Shown here: positions 10,011 through 21,736 of the stretch, piece after piece
Layout of the letters: every line of letters begins with the position of its first letter
Position numbering within the stretch: the first letter of the stretch is position 1
Assembly: GCA_963920635.1 (NCBI GenBank)
Contig: OY987298.1
Span: 26,266,647 to 26,330,646, forward strand
Origin: Pseudeuparius sepicola
Lineage: Eukaryota; Arthropoda; Insecta; Coleoptera; Anthribidae
Reading direction: 5' to 3'
Length of the DNA stretch: 64,000 nucleotides
Position numbers and translations under genes: made by a program
The notes under the pieces: model-generated
The model's input: the letters and a program-made list of their open reading frames with translations, nothing else
Database searches by the model: none
Told to the model about the DNA's origin: nothing

Positions 10011-12410
10011 TTAAAACCGACTTCAAAAATTTGCCCGTATGCACACTCCACTAAAAATTTTAAAATTACAAAAATTAACACCGACTTCACAAATTTGCGC
10101 GTATGCACATTTAAACTAAAATTTTAGAAATAGGTTGCTCTTTCTAAATTGAGGTATCTTTGGATTTGGTGATTTAGTGGAAAGTGCATACGGGCAAAAT
10201 TTTGAACTCGGTTTTATTTTTTTTGTTAATTTTTTTATTTATTATTTTTAGTGAATTATTAAGAATTATCGAAATCGGTCCAATATTAAATGTCATCCCC
10301 TATTTTCCACCCTTACGGGTGGAATTTTTTCTTCAAATTTAAATGAAGCCACTCCTAAAGTAATCCCTTTCTAATAAAAAAAGAATCATCGAAATCGGTT
10401 CAATATGAAATTTCATCCCCTATTTTTCCACCTTTAGGGGTAGAATTTTTTCTTCAAATTTAAATGGGGCCACCTCTAAGGTACTCCCTTTCTAATAAAA
10501 AAAGAATCAACGAAATCGGTTCAATATTAATTTTAATCCCCTATTTGTCCACCCTTAGGGCTGGAATTTTTTCTTCAAATTTATATGGGGCCACCTTTAA
10601 GGTACTTCCTTTTTAATAATAAAAGAATCATCGAAATCGGTTCAATATGAAATTTCATCCCCTTTTTTTCCACCCTTAGGGGTATAATTTTTTCTTCAAA
10701 TTTAAATGAAACCACTCCTAAAGTAATCCCTTTCTAATAAAAAAGAATCACCGAAACCGGTCCAATATGAAATTTCACCCCCTATTTTTCCACCCTTAGA
10801 GGTGGAATTTTTTCTTCAAATTTAGATGGGGCCACCTCTAAGGTACTCCCTTTCTAATAAAAAAAGAATAATCGAAATCGGTTCAATATGATAGTTCATC
10901 CCCTATTTGTCCACCCTTGGGGTGGAATTTTTTCTTCAAATTTAAATTAAACCACTCCTAAAGTAATCCCTTTCTAATAAAAAAGAATCACCGAAATCGG
11001 TCTAATATGAAATTTTATCCGCTATTTTTCCACCCTTAGGGTGGAATTTTTTCTTCAAATTTAAATGGAGCCACCTCTAAGGTACTTCCTTTCTAAAAAA
11101 AACATCGAAATCGGTTCAATATGAAATTTCATCCCCTATTTTTCCACCCTTAGGGGTGGAATTTTTTCTTCAAATTTAAATGGGGCCACCTCTAATGTAC
11201 TCCCTTTCTAATAAAAAAAGAATCAACGAAATCGGTTCAATATTAAATTTAATCCCCTATTTGTCCACCCTTAGGGGTGGAATTTTTTCTTCAAATTTAT
11301 ATGGGGCCACCTTTAAGGTACCTCCTTTTTAATAAGAAAATAATCATCGAAATCGGTTCAATATGAAACTTCATCCCCTATTTGTCCACCTTTAGGGGTG
11401 GGATTTTTTCTTCAAATTTAAATGAAGCCACTCCTAAAGTAATCCCTTTCTAATAAAAAAAGAATCATCGAAATCGGTTCAATATGAAATTTCATCCCCT
11501 ATTTTTCCACCTTTAGGGGTGGAATTTTTTCTTCAAATTTAAATGGGGCCACCTCTAAGGTACTCCCTTTCTAATAAAAAAAGAATCAACGAAATCGGTT
11601 CAATATTAATTTTAATCCCCTATTTGTCCACCCTTAGGGGTGGAATTTTTTCTTCAAATTTATATGGGGCCACCTTTAAGGTACTTTCTTTTTAATAATA
11701 AAAGAATCATCGAAATCGGGTCAATATGAAATTTCATCCCCTATTTGTCCACCTTTAGGGGTGGGATTTTTTCTTCAAATTTAAATGAAGCCACTCCTAA
11801 AGTAATCCCTTTCTAATAAAAAAAAGAATCATCGAAATCGGTTCAATATGAAATTTCATCCCCTATTTGTCCACCCTTAGGGGTGGAATTTTTTTTTCAA
11901 ATTTAAATGAACCCACTCCTAAAGTAATCCCTTTGTAATAAAAAAGAATCATCGAAATCGGTCCAATATGAAATTTCACCCCCTATTTTTCCACCCTTAG
12001 AGGTGGAATTTTTTCTTCAAATTTAAATGGGGCCACCTCTAAGGTACTCCCTTTCTAATAAAAAAAGAATCATCGAAATCGGTTCAATATGAAATTTAAT
12101 CCCCTATTTGTCCACCCTTAGGGGTGGAATTTTTTCTTCAAATTTAAATGAAGCCACTCCTACAGTAATCTCTTTGTAATAAAAAAAGAATCATCGAAAT
12201 CGGTCCAATATGAAATTTCATCCCCTATTTTTCCACCCTTAGGGGTGGAATTTTTTCTTCAGATTTAAATGAGGCCATTCTGTAGGTATACCCTTTCAAA
12301 TAAAAAAAGAATGGTCCAAATCGGTTTTTAAATGACGGAGTTATGAGGTAACAAACATAAAAAATACAACCGAATTGATAAACCTCCTCCTTTTTTGAAG
12401 TCGGTTAAAA
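10011..12410 (-). mobile_element. Complete satellite-bearing element with TIRs
   Basis: Begins TTAAAACCGACTTCAAAAA and ends in the inverse (TTTTTTGAAGTCGGTTAAAA). From left to right: a foldback module (10011-10250), about 17 units of the 121-bp satellite (10255-12330, reverse orientation) and a single-copy tail with AACTCCGTCATTT on the reverse strand. Locus 590-3636 is the same element, inverted and lacking the outer tail. No protein gene; non-autonomous. Confidence 0.75.
10255..12330 (-). repeat. 121-bp satellite array, about 17 units
   Basis: Same unit as 590-2520 in reverse orientation (CATCCCCTATTTGTCCACCC core). A block near 10370-10620 recurs near 11450-11700, a higher-order duplication of about nine units. 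Confidence 0.9.
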
Positions 12411-12779
12411 ATCTATTGCCCCACAGAAAAAGAATTCATCGTAGCTTCGCGCACGGCATTTGTTTTTTTTTGGGTCAAGGTCAATAAATTAGCATCGCAC
12501 CCGTTGTCACCGATGATATGGCAACGTCTGAAATGTTCCCGTTTAGAGTTTTAAACTTATATCCTTTCAATACCACAATTTTTTCTACCGTGGCCCAGAT
12601 GGCGCCCAACGCGATAGCGATTTCTTCTGTAAACTTTGCCTGTAGTAAGCTCAAGAACTTTCAGAGAATGTTTAAATTTATGGTGAATGCACTGGGTCAA
12701 ATTCCCTGTCGCATCGGGAAATAGGGTGTTACAGATCCGGCCATTTGCTCGATTCCTCTTATTATTCCTTTACTCAATG
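12411..12779. other. Right subterminal region of the 12.7-kb element
   Basis: No convincing gene. Reading inward from the right end, a short frame begins ATGGCCGGATCTG but stops after 15 codons. Confidence 0.35.
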
Positions 12780-12786
12780 GTGGAGT
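12780..12786. repeat. Target-site duplication, right
   Basis: GTGGAGT immediately after the right terminus; only one copy belongs to the LINE reading frame. Confidence 0.85.
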
Positions 12787-13048
12787 CAAAGAATTGCGAT
12801 AAAGGCTCCCCCACGCCACCAGGCCATAACGTATCAACGATTCGACCAGAGCCCTGTATACTGTCATCAATAATTCTTTTGTTAATATCTGTCTTAAAAT
12901 ATAGAATTTATAAATCAGTTTCCAAATGTTCTTCGTTAATCTTAAATCATGTTCATTCCATTTAAGGTGTTTATCTATTGTAATACCAAGATATTGAATC
13001 GTATTAGTAGCATGTATATTATCGCTTCAATTGTCAATAAAAATAGAA
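12787..13048 (-). pseudogene. LINE reverse-transcriptase relic, thumb segment
   Basis: The - strand reads TIQYLGITIDKHLKWNEH and later YRALVESLIRYGLVAWGSLY, both hallmarks of the post-palm (thumb) part of non-LTR reverse transcriptases. It is open up to the boundary with the 12.7-kb insertion and continues at 112-1. Upstream it is interrupted by a roughly 0.6-kb element (13049-13657). Confidence 0.8.
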
Positions 13049-13657
13049 TGGGGTTGTTGCACTAAGTTAAAATAAAGGTGTAAACTTATATTTTCTAAGC
13101 GAGAAAACTATTTTTTCTTCCTGTATTCAAGTTTTATTCAAATACAATTTGTAACAAAGCCGCTATTGCATTTTAAAATATAAGTTTCCAACAGTGACGT
13201 CATTAAGCGGCTTTCTAGGTATTTTAGTATTGTTTCGTCGACAAATTGGTAGTTGCAGTCAGTAAAACGTCATTCAGGACAGTTGTCAGCTTGTATGTAT
13301 GTTTTTTGGTTCGTATTTTTCAAGAATTCCCAAAAATCTCGTGAAATGTTTCACAATGACGGAACTAATCGACAGGTGAAACAAAAAAAGAAAGGTTATA
13401 ATTTGATTTTTTTCCACAAAAATCATAAGTTTTTTGTCAACGGAACCAGATAACCATTGTTGCTAAAAGAAGCACCAACATTTTGAACTAAAAATAACTA
13501 ATTTTTCAAAAAGCCGCTTGATGACGTCGCATAAACAGAAAATAATTATTTCTGGGCTTAAATAAACTCAAAACGAAAAAACCAAAAATACGGGTCCGAT
13601 ATTTTTGTTCATAGATTTCATTTTTATAATAACAAAAATAGGTGCAACTTCCCCATT
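13049..13657. mobile_element. 0.6-kb element interrupting the LINE relic
   Basis: The LINE reading is broken between about 13048 and 13658. The intervening DNA begins GGGGTTGTTGCAC and ends with GTGCAACTTCCCC, a short imperfect terminal inverted repeat. No transposase is visible inside. I infer a non-autonomous DNA element; the superfamily is unknown and the exact ends are approximate. Confidence 0.5.
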
Positions 13658-13659
13658 AA

Positions 13660-13905
13660 AATTTGGACAGATAGCAGTTGTAAGCGAGAAGGCCATATAT
13701 TTAGTTTTTGAGACATTTAAGGTAAGTTTAAAATAATCTAACCAAGTTTTATTCTATTCATACCATTAGCACCGGATTCCCTCACAGACTGCCAAGTGTC
13801 TCCAGAAAACACCACACCGTATCATCGGCATATGATATCACAGGCCCCTTCTGTACATCAATATCAGTCAATGAAAATAAATTTTTCCTGGGCATCAAAC
13901 AGTCT
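13660..13905 (-). pseudogene. LINE reverse-transcriptase relic, palm segment (YADD)
   Basis: The - strand encodes a FSLTDIDVQKGPVISYADD-like block, with the catalytic YADD codons at 13821-13832. Further fragments resemble RIKTWLDYFKLTLNVSKT, split by at least one frameshift and stops. It is the catalytic part of the same LINE whose thumb lies at 12787-13048. The copy is dead. Upstream sequence (13905-14100) keeps only weak similarity. Confidence 0.7.
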
Positions 13906-14099
13906 ATGGCACTGGCTGAAGAGTGGGACTTCTCACACAACTCGCGTCCCCAAGGTCCAGACTTGCCCCCGTCTTTCGCGCCGTATTTAACAGCGGAGGA
14001 TTTTCGGGGCCCCGAAAATACGCCTATCAGATTTGTAAAGGACCAAGGGACCTTTTTTTATTGTTGCTCCATGGGCCTTCTTTCCTATTTTGTTCTATA

Positions 14100-14575
14100 A
14101 TCATATGAGAGTAGATTTGCCTAAAAATTAATCATAACTTCTTTAAATGACAATGATCGGGCCCATATTAATTGAGGCAACCTACCTCCTTTAAGTAAAG
14201 AAATATACTATGTACATTTTACATAACATCTTATTTTATAATCTTATGAGAGTTGAAATCATGCGACCCGCTCTCATACTATAAATAACAGAATTTTAAA
14301 GCATTGCAATCTTTTGAAAAAAAAAAACTCATCAATATTTAGTAACAAACAGTTTATAGAATAATAAAGTTAGCGATATAAAATACTTTTTTACAGATGT
14401 TATTAAAAATAAAATATAATTTTTTTATTCGGCATTAAAAAGCCTCAAACCAATCATTTAAAGCTCAAAATGTGGCACTAAGGTAAGCCAATATAGTACT
14501 CTTTTTTTCTACATAAATAACTATTTAACAACAAAAATGTCATTTCAAAACAGACAGTAGTACTATTAAAAGTAA
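14100..14575. other. Unrecognised AT-rich stretch
   Basis: No gene seen; lies between LINE remains and the hAT fragment. Confidence 0.3.
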
Positions 14576-14599
14576 TTCACGGTTAACACTAATGTTATA

Positions 14600-14735
14600 A
14601 GTAAAGAGCGGAATATATGCATTTAATTTCAATCGAAATATGCGCATATATATGCATCATTTTTATTTAAAATATGCAATAATATGCATTTATTTTGCCA
14701 AATATGCAATAATATGCATTTATTTAACATGTACA
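14600..14735. repeat. ATATGCAT-rich subterminal repeats
   Basis: Repeated AATATGCAATAATATGCATT (two exact copies near 14669 and 14699) plus ATATATGCAT variants. Repeats of this kind flank hAT transposase genes; the hAT tail lies next to it. Confidence 0.65.
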
Positions 14736-14864
14736 AATACCTTAAAGAAAACCCAAACTGATTTTAGAGAAAAGGTTTATTTTAGGAAAAATGAAAGGAA
14801 AACAAATACATAAAATACCTTGTAAAATACCTATATTAAAGCAGAATTATAAAAACATTTTAAT

Positions 14865-15095
14865 TTAAAATTTTATAAAGTAGGAATTTATGATTAAATA
14901 CTTTTCAAAGTTTTCCAATAAGAATATTTGCCTTCTGTCCGTAAAAATATGTTTATATATCGAAAAGCTTCTCTCAACATCTGCCGATGTAATAGGTTAA
15001 TATTTTAATTTCGGTAGTAAGATATAAGGCCAAGGTGCAACTTCGTTGGATGATTTACCATCAAAAATACTCTTTACTGCCATTAAAGATTTGAA
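14865..15095 (-). pseudogene. hAT transposase C-terminal dimerisation domain
   Basis: The - strand reads SADVERSFSIYKHIFTDRRQ then FLLENFEKYLIINS and a stop, the hAT C-terminal hallmark (SVERSFS...LTDRR...ENLEKYL). Upstream and in frame is WPYILLPKLKY, one stop, then PITSADV. Further upstream the reading is lost. The DDE/RNase H core is not found. A dead fragment with ATATGCAT subterminal repeats on its 3' side. Confidence 0.85.
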
Positions 15096-15099
15096 TCCT

Positions 15100-16766
15100 T
15101 AAAGTTGGGGGGGGGGGGGCTAATTATTTCAAAAAAATTCTTCGGTAATATTTATGGCAAAACTAGTGTTTTAAAATAAATTTTATTTAGAAATAAATAC
15201 CACGCAAGTTAATAATGATTGGGTGGTAAGTGTACCTATATAAAATTTGAACTAATTGACAGAACGTTAAAATTCAACTTTGAATTTTTTTTTAAAAGGT
15301 ATTTGTTGAAATAACTGTCTATATTAAGTCCCAAGTTATATTCGAATTCCTCGGAATATTCTAAACAAGTTTAGTTTTTAAACCATCAATTTATCTTTAA
15401 AATTACCGAGAAATTGGGTTTATCACATTAACTGGTATACCCTGTACCTAAACATAGAGTATTATGCATTATATCCAAATGTTTATTTGGATTTTTAAAC
15501 AACATAAATCGACTAAAACAGATATTACCATTCATTTTCACAAAAATATTTTTGTGGTAAACTGAAGTAACATATTTATGACAGAGGAAGGAGTTGTGCT
15601 CTCTTTACTAAATCAATTGAACAATGGAGCATAGAAATATTATGTTTAATTTATGTATATTGTCATGTTCTAAAGAATCACTCTCTGAATATAGCACCCG
15701 AGAATCGCCAAATCTGCAGACTCAAGCATTGTAGATATGTAGGACCTGTAGTGGCAAAGTCGCCTTTTACTACTAATTATTATTAAATAGGTGCATAACA
15801 GAGTCATTTTGTTGATATTTTCAATTGAACATAATTACTTATTCCAAGACACATTACGAATTTAATTGTATGCTGCAATGGGTAACAATCAATTTTTTGC
15901 TAATAATAAAGGTGTAAAAATAATAATTCATATTGATTCAACCCTCCTTCTCATGCGATATTTGCAATATGAACAACATATTATCCACTCTACTATTGTT
16001 ATAACAATGGCCTGTATATCGGTCTCGGTATTTCAATAATAAAATGTATAATTAAAAAAACTATTATTAGATTAGAAAAACAACTACAACTAGCTATATT
16101 TAAATTAGTATTTAACTAATGACAATAGATTATCAAGAAAACTGATGACGTTATAGTACAGCTTATTACGTATGAGTGGATAAGTTGCGCACGAGCCGCG
16201 CAGCGGTGAGTGCTGTAATTCCACGAGTATGTAATAAGCTTACAACTCGAGTTTTGTATTATAATTTTTCTTCGACGAAAGAAAAACTATTATAGTAGAT
16301 AAACTATACTTCTGATTATCTGACAGGCAACAATTAGTATGTTGGTTAGTTGCTATGGTGACGTGGATGCCGCGATGACAAGCCACCCGTGATAATTGCG
16401 TTTTAATTAAGAACAGATACGTAATTTTTTTTATTACGTGTCGGTCATTACGTGTCAGTCGTTATGTGTCAGTATTCGTAACAATGGACTTACTTATAAC
16501 CTAAACTGTCACTTAATAGGTGTGTTACTAGCATAGGAGTAGAAAAAATAATATAACAAAATAAATTTGTGACTTGCATACTTTCTACCAAATATGTGAT
16601 TACCTAAAGATATGTAGTATTACCCCCCCCCCTTTTAAATTGGTTTATGTGTAATAAACCTGAAGATATTATTTTCTAAAAAATAAACGACCAAAAACAA
16701 TACGCAATAACCTGAGATTGGCTTTACTTCCTTAAAGTCGTTTTTTAACATCTGCCTTGGTCGTAG
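15100..16766. other. Region upstream of vas exon A
   Basis: No gene recognised. Contains G and C homopolymers (15107-15119; 16623-16632), a repeat copy at 15340-15460 that ends ACCCTGTACC and is the empty-site counterpart of the insertion at 20801-21736, and a hairpin around 16157-16240 (CAGCTTATTACG / GTAATAAGCTT). The vas start exon may be outside the window. Confidence 0.4.
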
Positions 16767-16904
16767 GAGGAAGAGGTGGTTTTCGCGACCGTGAGAACAA
16801 GGGCTTCGATGACAATCAGGAGTCCGGAGGAGATACTTGGGGCTCCGGAGGCGGTGGGGGTTGGGGCGGCGATGGCGGTGATAGCGGCGGCCGTGGCGGC
16901 AGAG
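16767..16904 (+). CDS. vas: vasa exon A (RGG-rich region)
   Basis: First recognisable exon of the ATP-dependent RNA helicase Vasa, which acts in germ plasm and nuage and in the piRNA pathway. The 138-bp exon encodes a glycine-rich stretch with RGG/RGGF, two WG pairs and acidic residues, typical of the disordered RNA-binding N-terminal part of insect Vasa proteins. I place the acceptor at the TAG ending at 16766, after a pyrimidine-rich run, so the exon opens with two bases of a codon. The donor is AGAG|GTAAGC, phase 1, matching the next exon. Upstream exons with the start codon are not recognised here. Low-complexity composition alone would be weak evidence; the call rests on frame continuity with the following exon. 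The exact 5' border is less certain than the 3' border. Confidence 0.8.
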
Positions 16905-17141
16905 GTAAGCTTTATTTTAAGAGTCTGAAGTTCCAAATAGGGCACATTCATATTTTTAAAGTAATGTTGAATTATTAAGTTTTCCAGATATTTTAAGAAA
17001 GGTAATTTTTTGTAGGCAATTATGCAAGGTATATTATTTGAAAAATGAATCTTGATGGGCCTTTTTCACAATTTTTTGTACAGAGTTCCAGGACATTGAA
17101 AATAATATGAAAGTTTATATAAAGGTGGGGTCAGAAATGCA

Positions 17142-17822
17142 TAGGTATAGTATTTCTAGTCACTTGGAACAGCATAAAAACCTGTGAATTTTATACGGGT
17201 GATTTCTGCTGATAAGTCTGGTATTTTTACCAGTAGCAGAGCATGGTAAATGCTATGAAATAGATCGCGCCTTGTATATCACTATGTTCCAAGTGAGTTC
17301 ATTTATATTTTACCAGGGTAGCTCGAGAACAGGCGCTTCCGGCAATAAAATACGAGACAAAACACTTTTTAACCATATTAAACCCCACCTGGTATTATAA
17401 GTAAAAGGAGATGAAGGAGACAGAGACGATAGATATTGTAGTAAAAACAACTGACTGCATGCTCGCCTAATATAATATATCACCAATACTTGCATGGGCT
17501 ACACTGTTTGACGGCTGGCCACTTTTACAGCGAAATGCGGTGGATAGACGTGCGATAATTTCACAGATTTTTGGATATACTTGCGTAAATAGTTGTGATC
17601 GATATAGCTTTTTAGAGACCTTTTGACATAATTGTATGGTGCATTAACCTTTACGTTATGTGTGACGACAACCTTAAAAAACCTTAAAGGTGAAATATTA
17701 TGTTGCTTGTAGAATATGTATATCTTTAAAAAACTGCGTGACGCTTATGTCCGATATTAGAGTTTTTTATGCAATTAGAGTTTTTTATACTGTTTCAAGT
17801 GACTTTAGAAATACTATACCTA
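17142..17822. mobile_element. 681-bp element with approximately 25-bp TIRs
   Basis: Left TAGGTATAGTATTTCTAGTC and right end inverted (GACTTTAGAAATACTATACC...). An inner pair CACTTGGAAC / GTTCCAAGTG also faces inward. No coding. Within vas intron A-B. Confidence 0.55.
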
Positions 17823-18785
17823 AAAAGACACAGGGTGTTCAAATATAAGCATAGTTTCATGCGATTTGTAGAGGGCACCACCTACGCCACTTAACGTGTA
17901 TTCTTTTTTCTGACGTAAATATGATTTGTCCTGAGGTTTTTGTGCGAAAAATTTGTACTTTGTAGAGTTCTCTAGCAGTAACCGTTTTCGGGATATTCAT
18001 TCATTTAAAATATTTTCTAGATTATTCAGATTTGTTACGTTCATAGGGAAAGTTAGCTGATATTTGTCCCTGCACAAAACTTACGTAATATCAATATCAT
18101 TATGTGTAACTGATAAATTTAAATCTTCTGACAGAAAAACACAACAATTTATTCTCGGCTTAGGTTCTTCTATCACATAAAAAAAAAGCAAATATGAGAA
18201 TTTGTTTTCGCCTTCAACCAGCAACTATCCGACTCGGTAATATCAACCATTTTTGAATACGCTTCCTCAATGTTTGAATAAGATTTTGAAGCCTTGTAAG
18301 CTTCACAACTCTCAATGCGTCCGGCTATGGCTTTTTCAACCTGTTCAAGTTCAATTTTTTGTTTTTTTTTTATTCGGGACCTTCCCTATGACTTGTGCTG
18401 GTAACTTACAAGGTATTGCACCTTGTAAAGAAACACCTAAAGTCTCAACGCTTAGGTAATAGTTTTTTTGTGGGCATGGGCCAGAGGACTATCATATTCG
18501 AATCCCCCCTATTTCCAGTTTCTGGATTTCCCATTGTCAATGAATCACCCGTTTATATTATATTAATGTGTACAGGCGGGCCCTTGAAATCATTCCAATA
18601 CGAGCAGTCGCAAATCGCAAAGGAGTTCAACTGACAACGTTGAAATTACCCCTCCTCTCTCTCGCGGTTTGAAAGCCAGCCATAACCTCAAAGGCCTGTC
18701 GCAAATCCAAATAGTGTTTATTCTTCTGCAATTGACATAATGGTCTGTGCGTACGATTTTCATCATGAGCATGGAAATTTTATGT
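17823..18785. other. Intron DNA with a dispersed repeat
   Basis: No gene. 18575-18690 (GGGCCCTTGAAATCATTCCA... CTCTCGCGGTTTGAAAGCCAG) is about 115 bp shared with 43795-43910. Confidence 0.4.
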
Positions 18786-18794
18786 TATCACAAA

Positions 18795-19403
18795 CAGCCA
18801 GGTCTTTTTTTAAACAGTTTTTATCTACAACTATAAGTTTATTTTACGTTTGTGAGGTACCTTGGGAGAGAAATAAAATTACAAAAATGAACACCGAGAA
18901 AAACTACATGATTAACTAAGTACAAGACCTAATCTTATTAGTCCATCCCGAAATCTGTGAAAGTTCTTTGGGTAGATACATTTAACAAAGGAAGAAAGTT
19001 CAAGTACGTACCTATTATACCTACATAATATTACAAATGGTTTGAGGAGAACCTGGTAACAAGGTGCAATAGCGACAAATTCTCAAATAAGCAAAATCGG
19101 CACTGACTTGCCATACTTATATTACTTAAATTCCTGGAAATAATTCCAGGAAACCAAATTCAAATATAAAATAAATTTGATTCATTTGGCACTTGCCATA
19201 TTCTGTGTTTGTTGACAGAACATTGTCAAGTCTAATTTTTAGAAATCATATTAATTTTTACTAACAATCAAAGTACCTGTTATATCCATACATTCTCCAA
19301 TAAAATTGCATACTTGGCATCATTGAGACCATTAGAATGGGGAAAGAAACGGCCTCACTTTGGAAAGTATAATGCTGGGTCCCCTTACTTTAAAGGGTCC
19401 CTG
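18795..19403 (+). mobile_element. 5'-truncated copy of the 944-bp hAT-like element
   Basis: Similar to 61390-61996 and ends with the same TIR (CCCTTACTTTAAAGGGTCCC TG). The left end is missing. Confidence 0.75.
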
Positions 19404-20788
19404 GAATACCCTTTTATAACCTATAATAAGTCGCCATCTTTTTCATCGAGTAGCACCACCCCAGTCCGCAAACAACAATGAAATATGACGTCATGCTCGG
19501 GTCTTTAACAAGTTGACTGCCACACATAAGCAAGGAAATTTTTGTCCCAGACGCGAAAACGTTTAATAGTATATTTCATTACGAGTCTGGAAATAAATAT
19601 TTTTCAGTGCGCGGGAAGTCATGCAAGCACGGAAAAATCTATTTCTGACGTGTAATGAACGATATTTTTTATTATACATACTTCTTTGAAAACGGAAACT
19701 TAAAACATTTTATCGGCATATTATAATAAATTTAATTGACAAAAAATAAACAATGCAGACAATATAGTGTTTGGTATGTATGATGCGTTTCCATGGTTAC
19801 TCTCAAATTATTTCAAAGGTGCTTTGTTGTAAATTAGTTATTGTCAGAAAAGGTGAATAAAATGTCAAAAATATTACAGAAATGTATCTAAATAGTGAAA
19901 CACTTACGAATTAAAATACAAAATAGGTATATGTTCAATATCAGAGAGCATATAGAGTTTCTTAAATTTAGTTTACTTTGCTGTATATTTCTATTTTAAA
20001 GCCATATATTCGGTATTTTTATTCAGCGCACAGAAAGTTCTTCCATGCGCTGTTTCTGTGCGCTAGCCCGAAAAACCCCATCTTTAATTATTGCTAAAAC
20101 AGATGAAAATAAGGTGTTTTCAAAGAAGTATAATAAAAATCACTTTTTCTTGTAGATTTCTACTCAAAGAAAACATTTCATATATATTTTTTTATTTTCC
20201 ACCCTATTTTTGTCTTTTTTTACCCTTCCGAATTATCTCGTAGTTGGCTCCAACAAAACCTTGCCGCATGGGCACCTGCCAGAAAAAAACGCCGGGAAAC
20301 AAGCTACTGTTGTCCTGTGTGTGAAGAAAAGCCTGCATTATGCAATTCCAACCATATATATTTTTTATAGTTATCTCTTAAAAATAACCAAGCAGTAAAT
20401 TTTTATTTTTTGATAAATTTCTTCGAATATGACGAATTCACATCTTTACATGGAATGCTAAAAATATATCGTTAGAGATAACTGTATAAAAATATATATG
20501 GTTGGAATTGGGAGAACAAAAGAAACTTAAAAAACCCAAAAAATACAGGTGTCTCAAAAATCGACAAAGTGATGTTCACTTCCGGTAAAACCGGAAGTCA
20601 GAAATGAAAACCGATACTTTTTCGTTACTCCCCGTATACTCATTACTAATATTTCATTAAAATCCAACTTCACAATTTTTTGGAAAACGGTATTTTTTAA
20701 AATACCTTTTTAACAACACCCGGTATATTAAGTTTGACGTCACATTCGAATTCCTCGGAAAATTCTACACAAGTCTGGTTTTTCGAAC
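19404..20788. other. Intron DNA with small hairpins
   Basis: No gene. An inverted repeat of about 35 bp pairs 20343-20378 with 20474-20508 (AATTCCAACCATATATATTT). Another hairpin is around 19576-19680 (TTCATTAC/GTAATGAA). The repeat shared with 15340-15460 starts near 20745. Confidence 0.4.
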
Positions 20789-20800
20789 CATGAATTTATC

Positions 20801-21736
20801 AATAAGGATGTAAGATTAGCGAGTGTAAATGTAATAATTACAAGAAAAGGTGATAATGGGCAAACACTCAAAGTTAACAAAAAGAAAAAACTAGTAACCG
20901 CATACACGTGTTTCATGCTATTTGGCAATTATCAGTACGGTGTAACATTAACCAAATCAAAAGATAGGCATGATTTGGGAAGCAACAAATGAAGTCCAGG
21001 CAGGAGCCAACAGCACATTTGCAGCTTCAGTCAGCACATCCCCCATTTTGGGGCTTGTACTAACATCGCCACGGAGGCTGCTAAAGCGACCTGTGTGGAA
21101 ATCTTCATAACCCAAGATACAATGACAATAAGGATGTAAGATTAGCGAGTGTAAATGTAATAATTACTAGAAAAGGTGATAATGGGCAAACACTCAAAAG
21201 TTAGAAAACAAAAAAACTAGTAACCGCATACACGTGTTTCATGCTATTTGGCAATCATCAGTACGGTGTAACATCAACCAAATCCAAAAGATAGGCATGA
21301 TTTGGGAAGCAACAAATGAAGTCCAGGCAGGAGCCAACAGCACATTTGCAGCTTCAGTCAGCACATCCCCTATTTTGGGGCTTGTACTAACATCGCCACG
21401 GAGGCTGCTAAAGCGACCTGTGTGGAAATCTTCATAACCCAAGATACAATGACAATAAGGATGTAAGATTAGCGAGTGTAAATGTAATAATTACAAGAAA
21501 AGGTGATAATGGGCAAACACTCAAAAGTTAGAAAACAAAAAACTAGTAACCGCATACACGTGTTTCATGCTATTTGGCAATCATCAGTACGGTGTAACAT
21601 TAACCAAATCAAAAGATAGGCATGATTTGGGAAGCAACAAATGAAGTCCAGGCAGGAGCCAACACGTGTATGCGGTTTCTAGTTTTTTCTTTTTGTTAAC
21701 TTTGAGTGTTTGCCAATTTTCACCTTTTCTTGTAAT
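20801..21736 (+). mobile_element. Element with three tandem ~330-bp units, 12-bp flanking repeats
   Basis: Begins AATAAGGATGTAAGATTAGC; about 2.6 tandem units of roughly 330 bp; ends with an inverted piece of the unit (CACGTGTATGCGG... CCTTTTCTTGTAAT). The flanks are exact 12-bp repeats CATGAATTTATC (20789-20800, 21737-21748). A related uninterrupted site is at 15385-15410. A reverse-orientation copy lies at 48319-48842. Units contain short open stretches on both strands (for example IWEATNEVQAGANSTF) without a recognised family. Superfamily unknown; long target duplication is reminiscent of Mutator-like elements. Confidence 0.75.

Larger units (their letters stand above)
113..12779. mobile_element. 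12,667-bp composite DNA element with 7-bp target duplication
   Basis: The left end is CATTGAGTAAAGGAATAA at 113; the right end is its reverse complement, ending at 12779. Both are followed inward by AAGAGGAA[C/T]CG, making an imperfect TIR of roughly 30 bp. The flanks are GTGGAGT (106-112) and GTGGAGT (12780-12786). Excising the element plus one duplication joins two LINE segments in a single open frame, so the whole block entered as one insertion. Inside are two satellite-bearing elements in inverted orientation, a MITE family in inverted orientation, a large foldback and a THAP remnant. TIRs beginning CA, about 30 bp long, and the THAP remnant suggest the P superfamily; a 7-bp rather than 8-bp duplication is atypical. 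No intact transposase is present, so any movement relied on a trans source. Confidence 0.85.

Noticed and set aside
9632..10108. Overlapping open frames of about 120 codons on both strands
   Set aside because: Both consist mainly of translated (ACAT)n microsatellite, so they are artefacts.
113..12779. 8-bp target duplication (standard for P or hAT)
   Set aside because: The eighth base differs on the two sides (A versus G), so the sequence supports 7 bp.
12518..12965. Possible first vas exon
   Set aside because: The sequence lies within the 12.7-kb insertion end and LINE relic and lacks Vasa-like residues.
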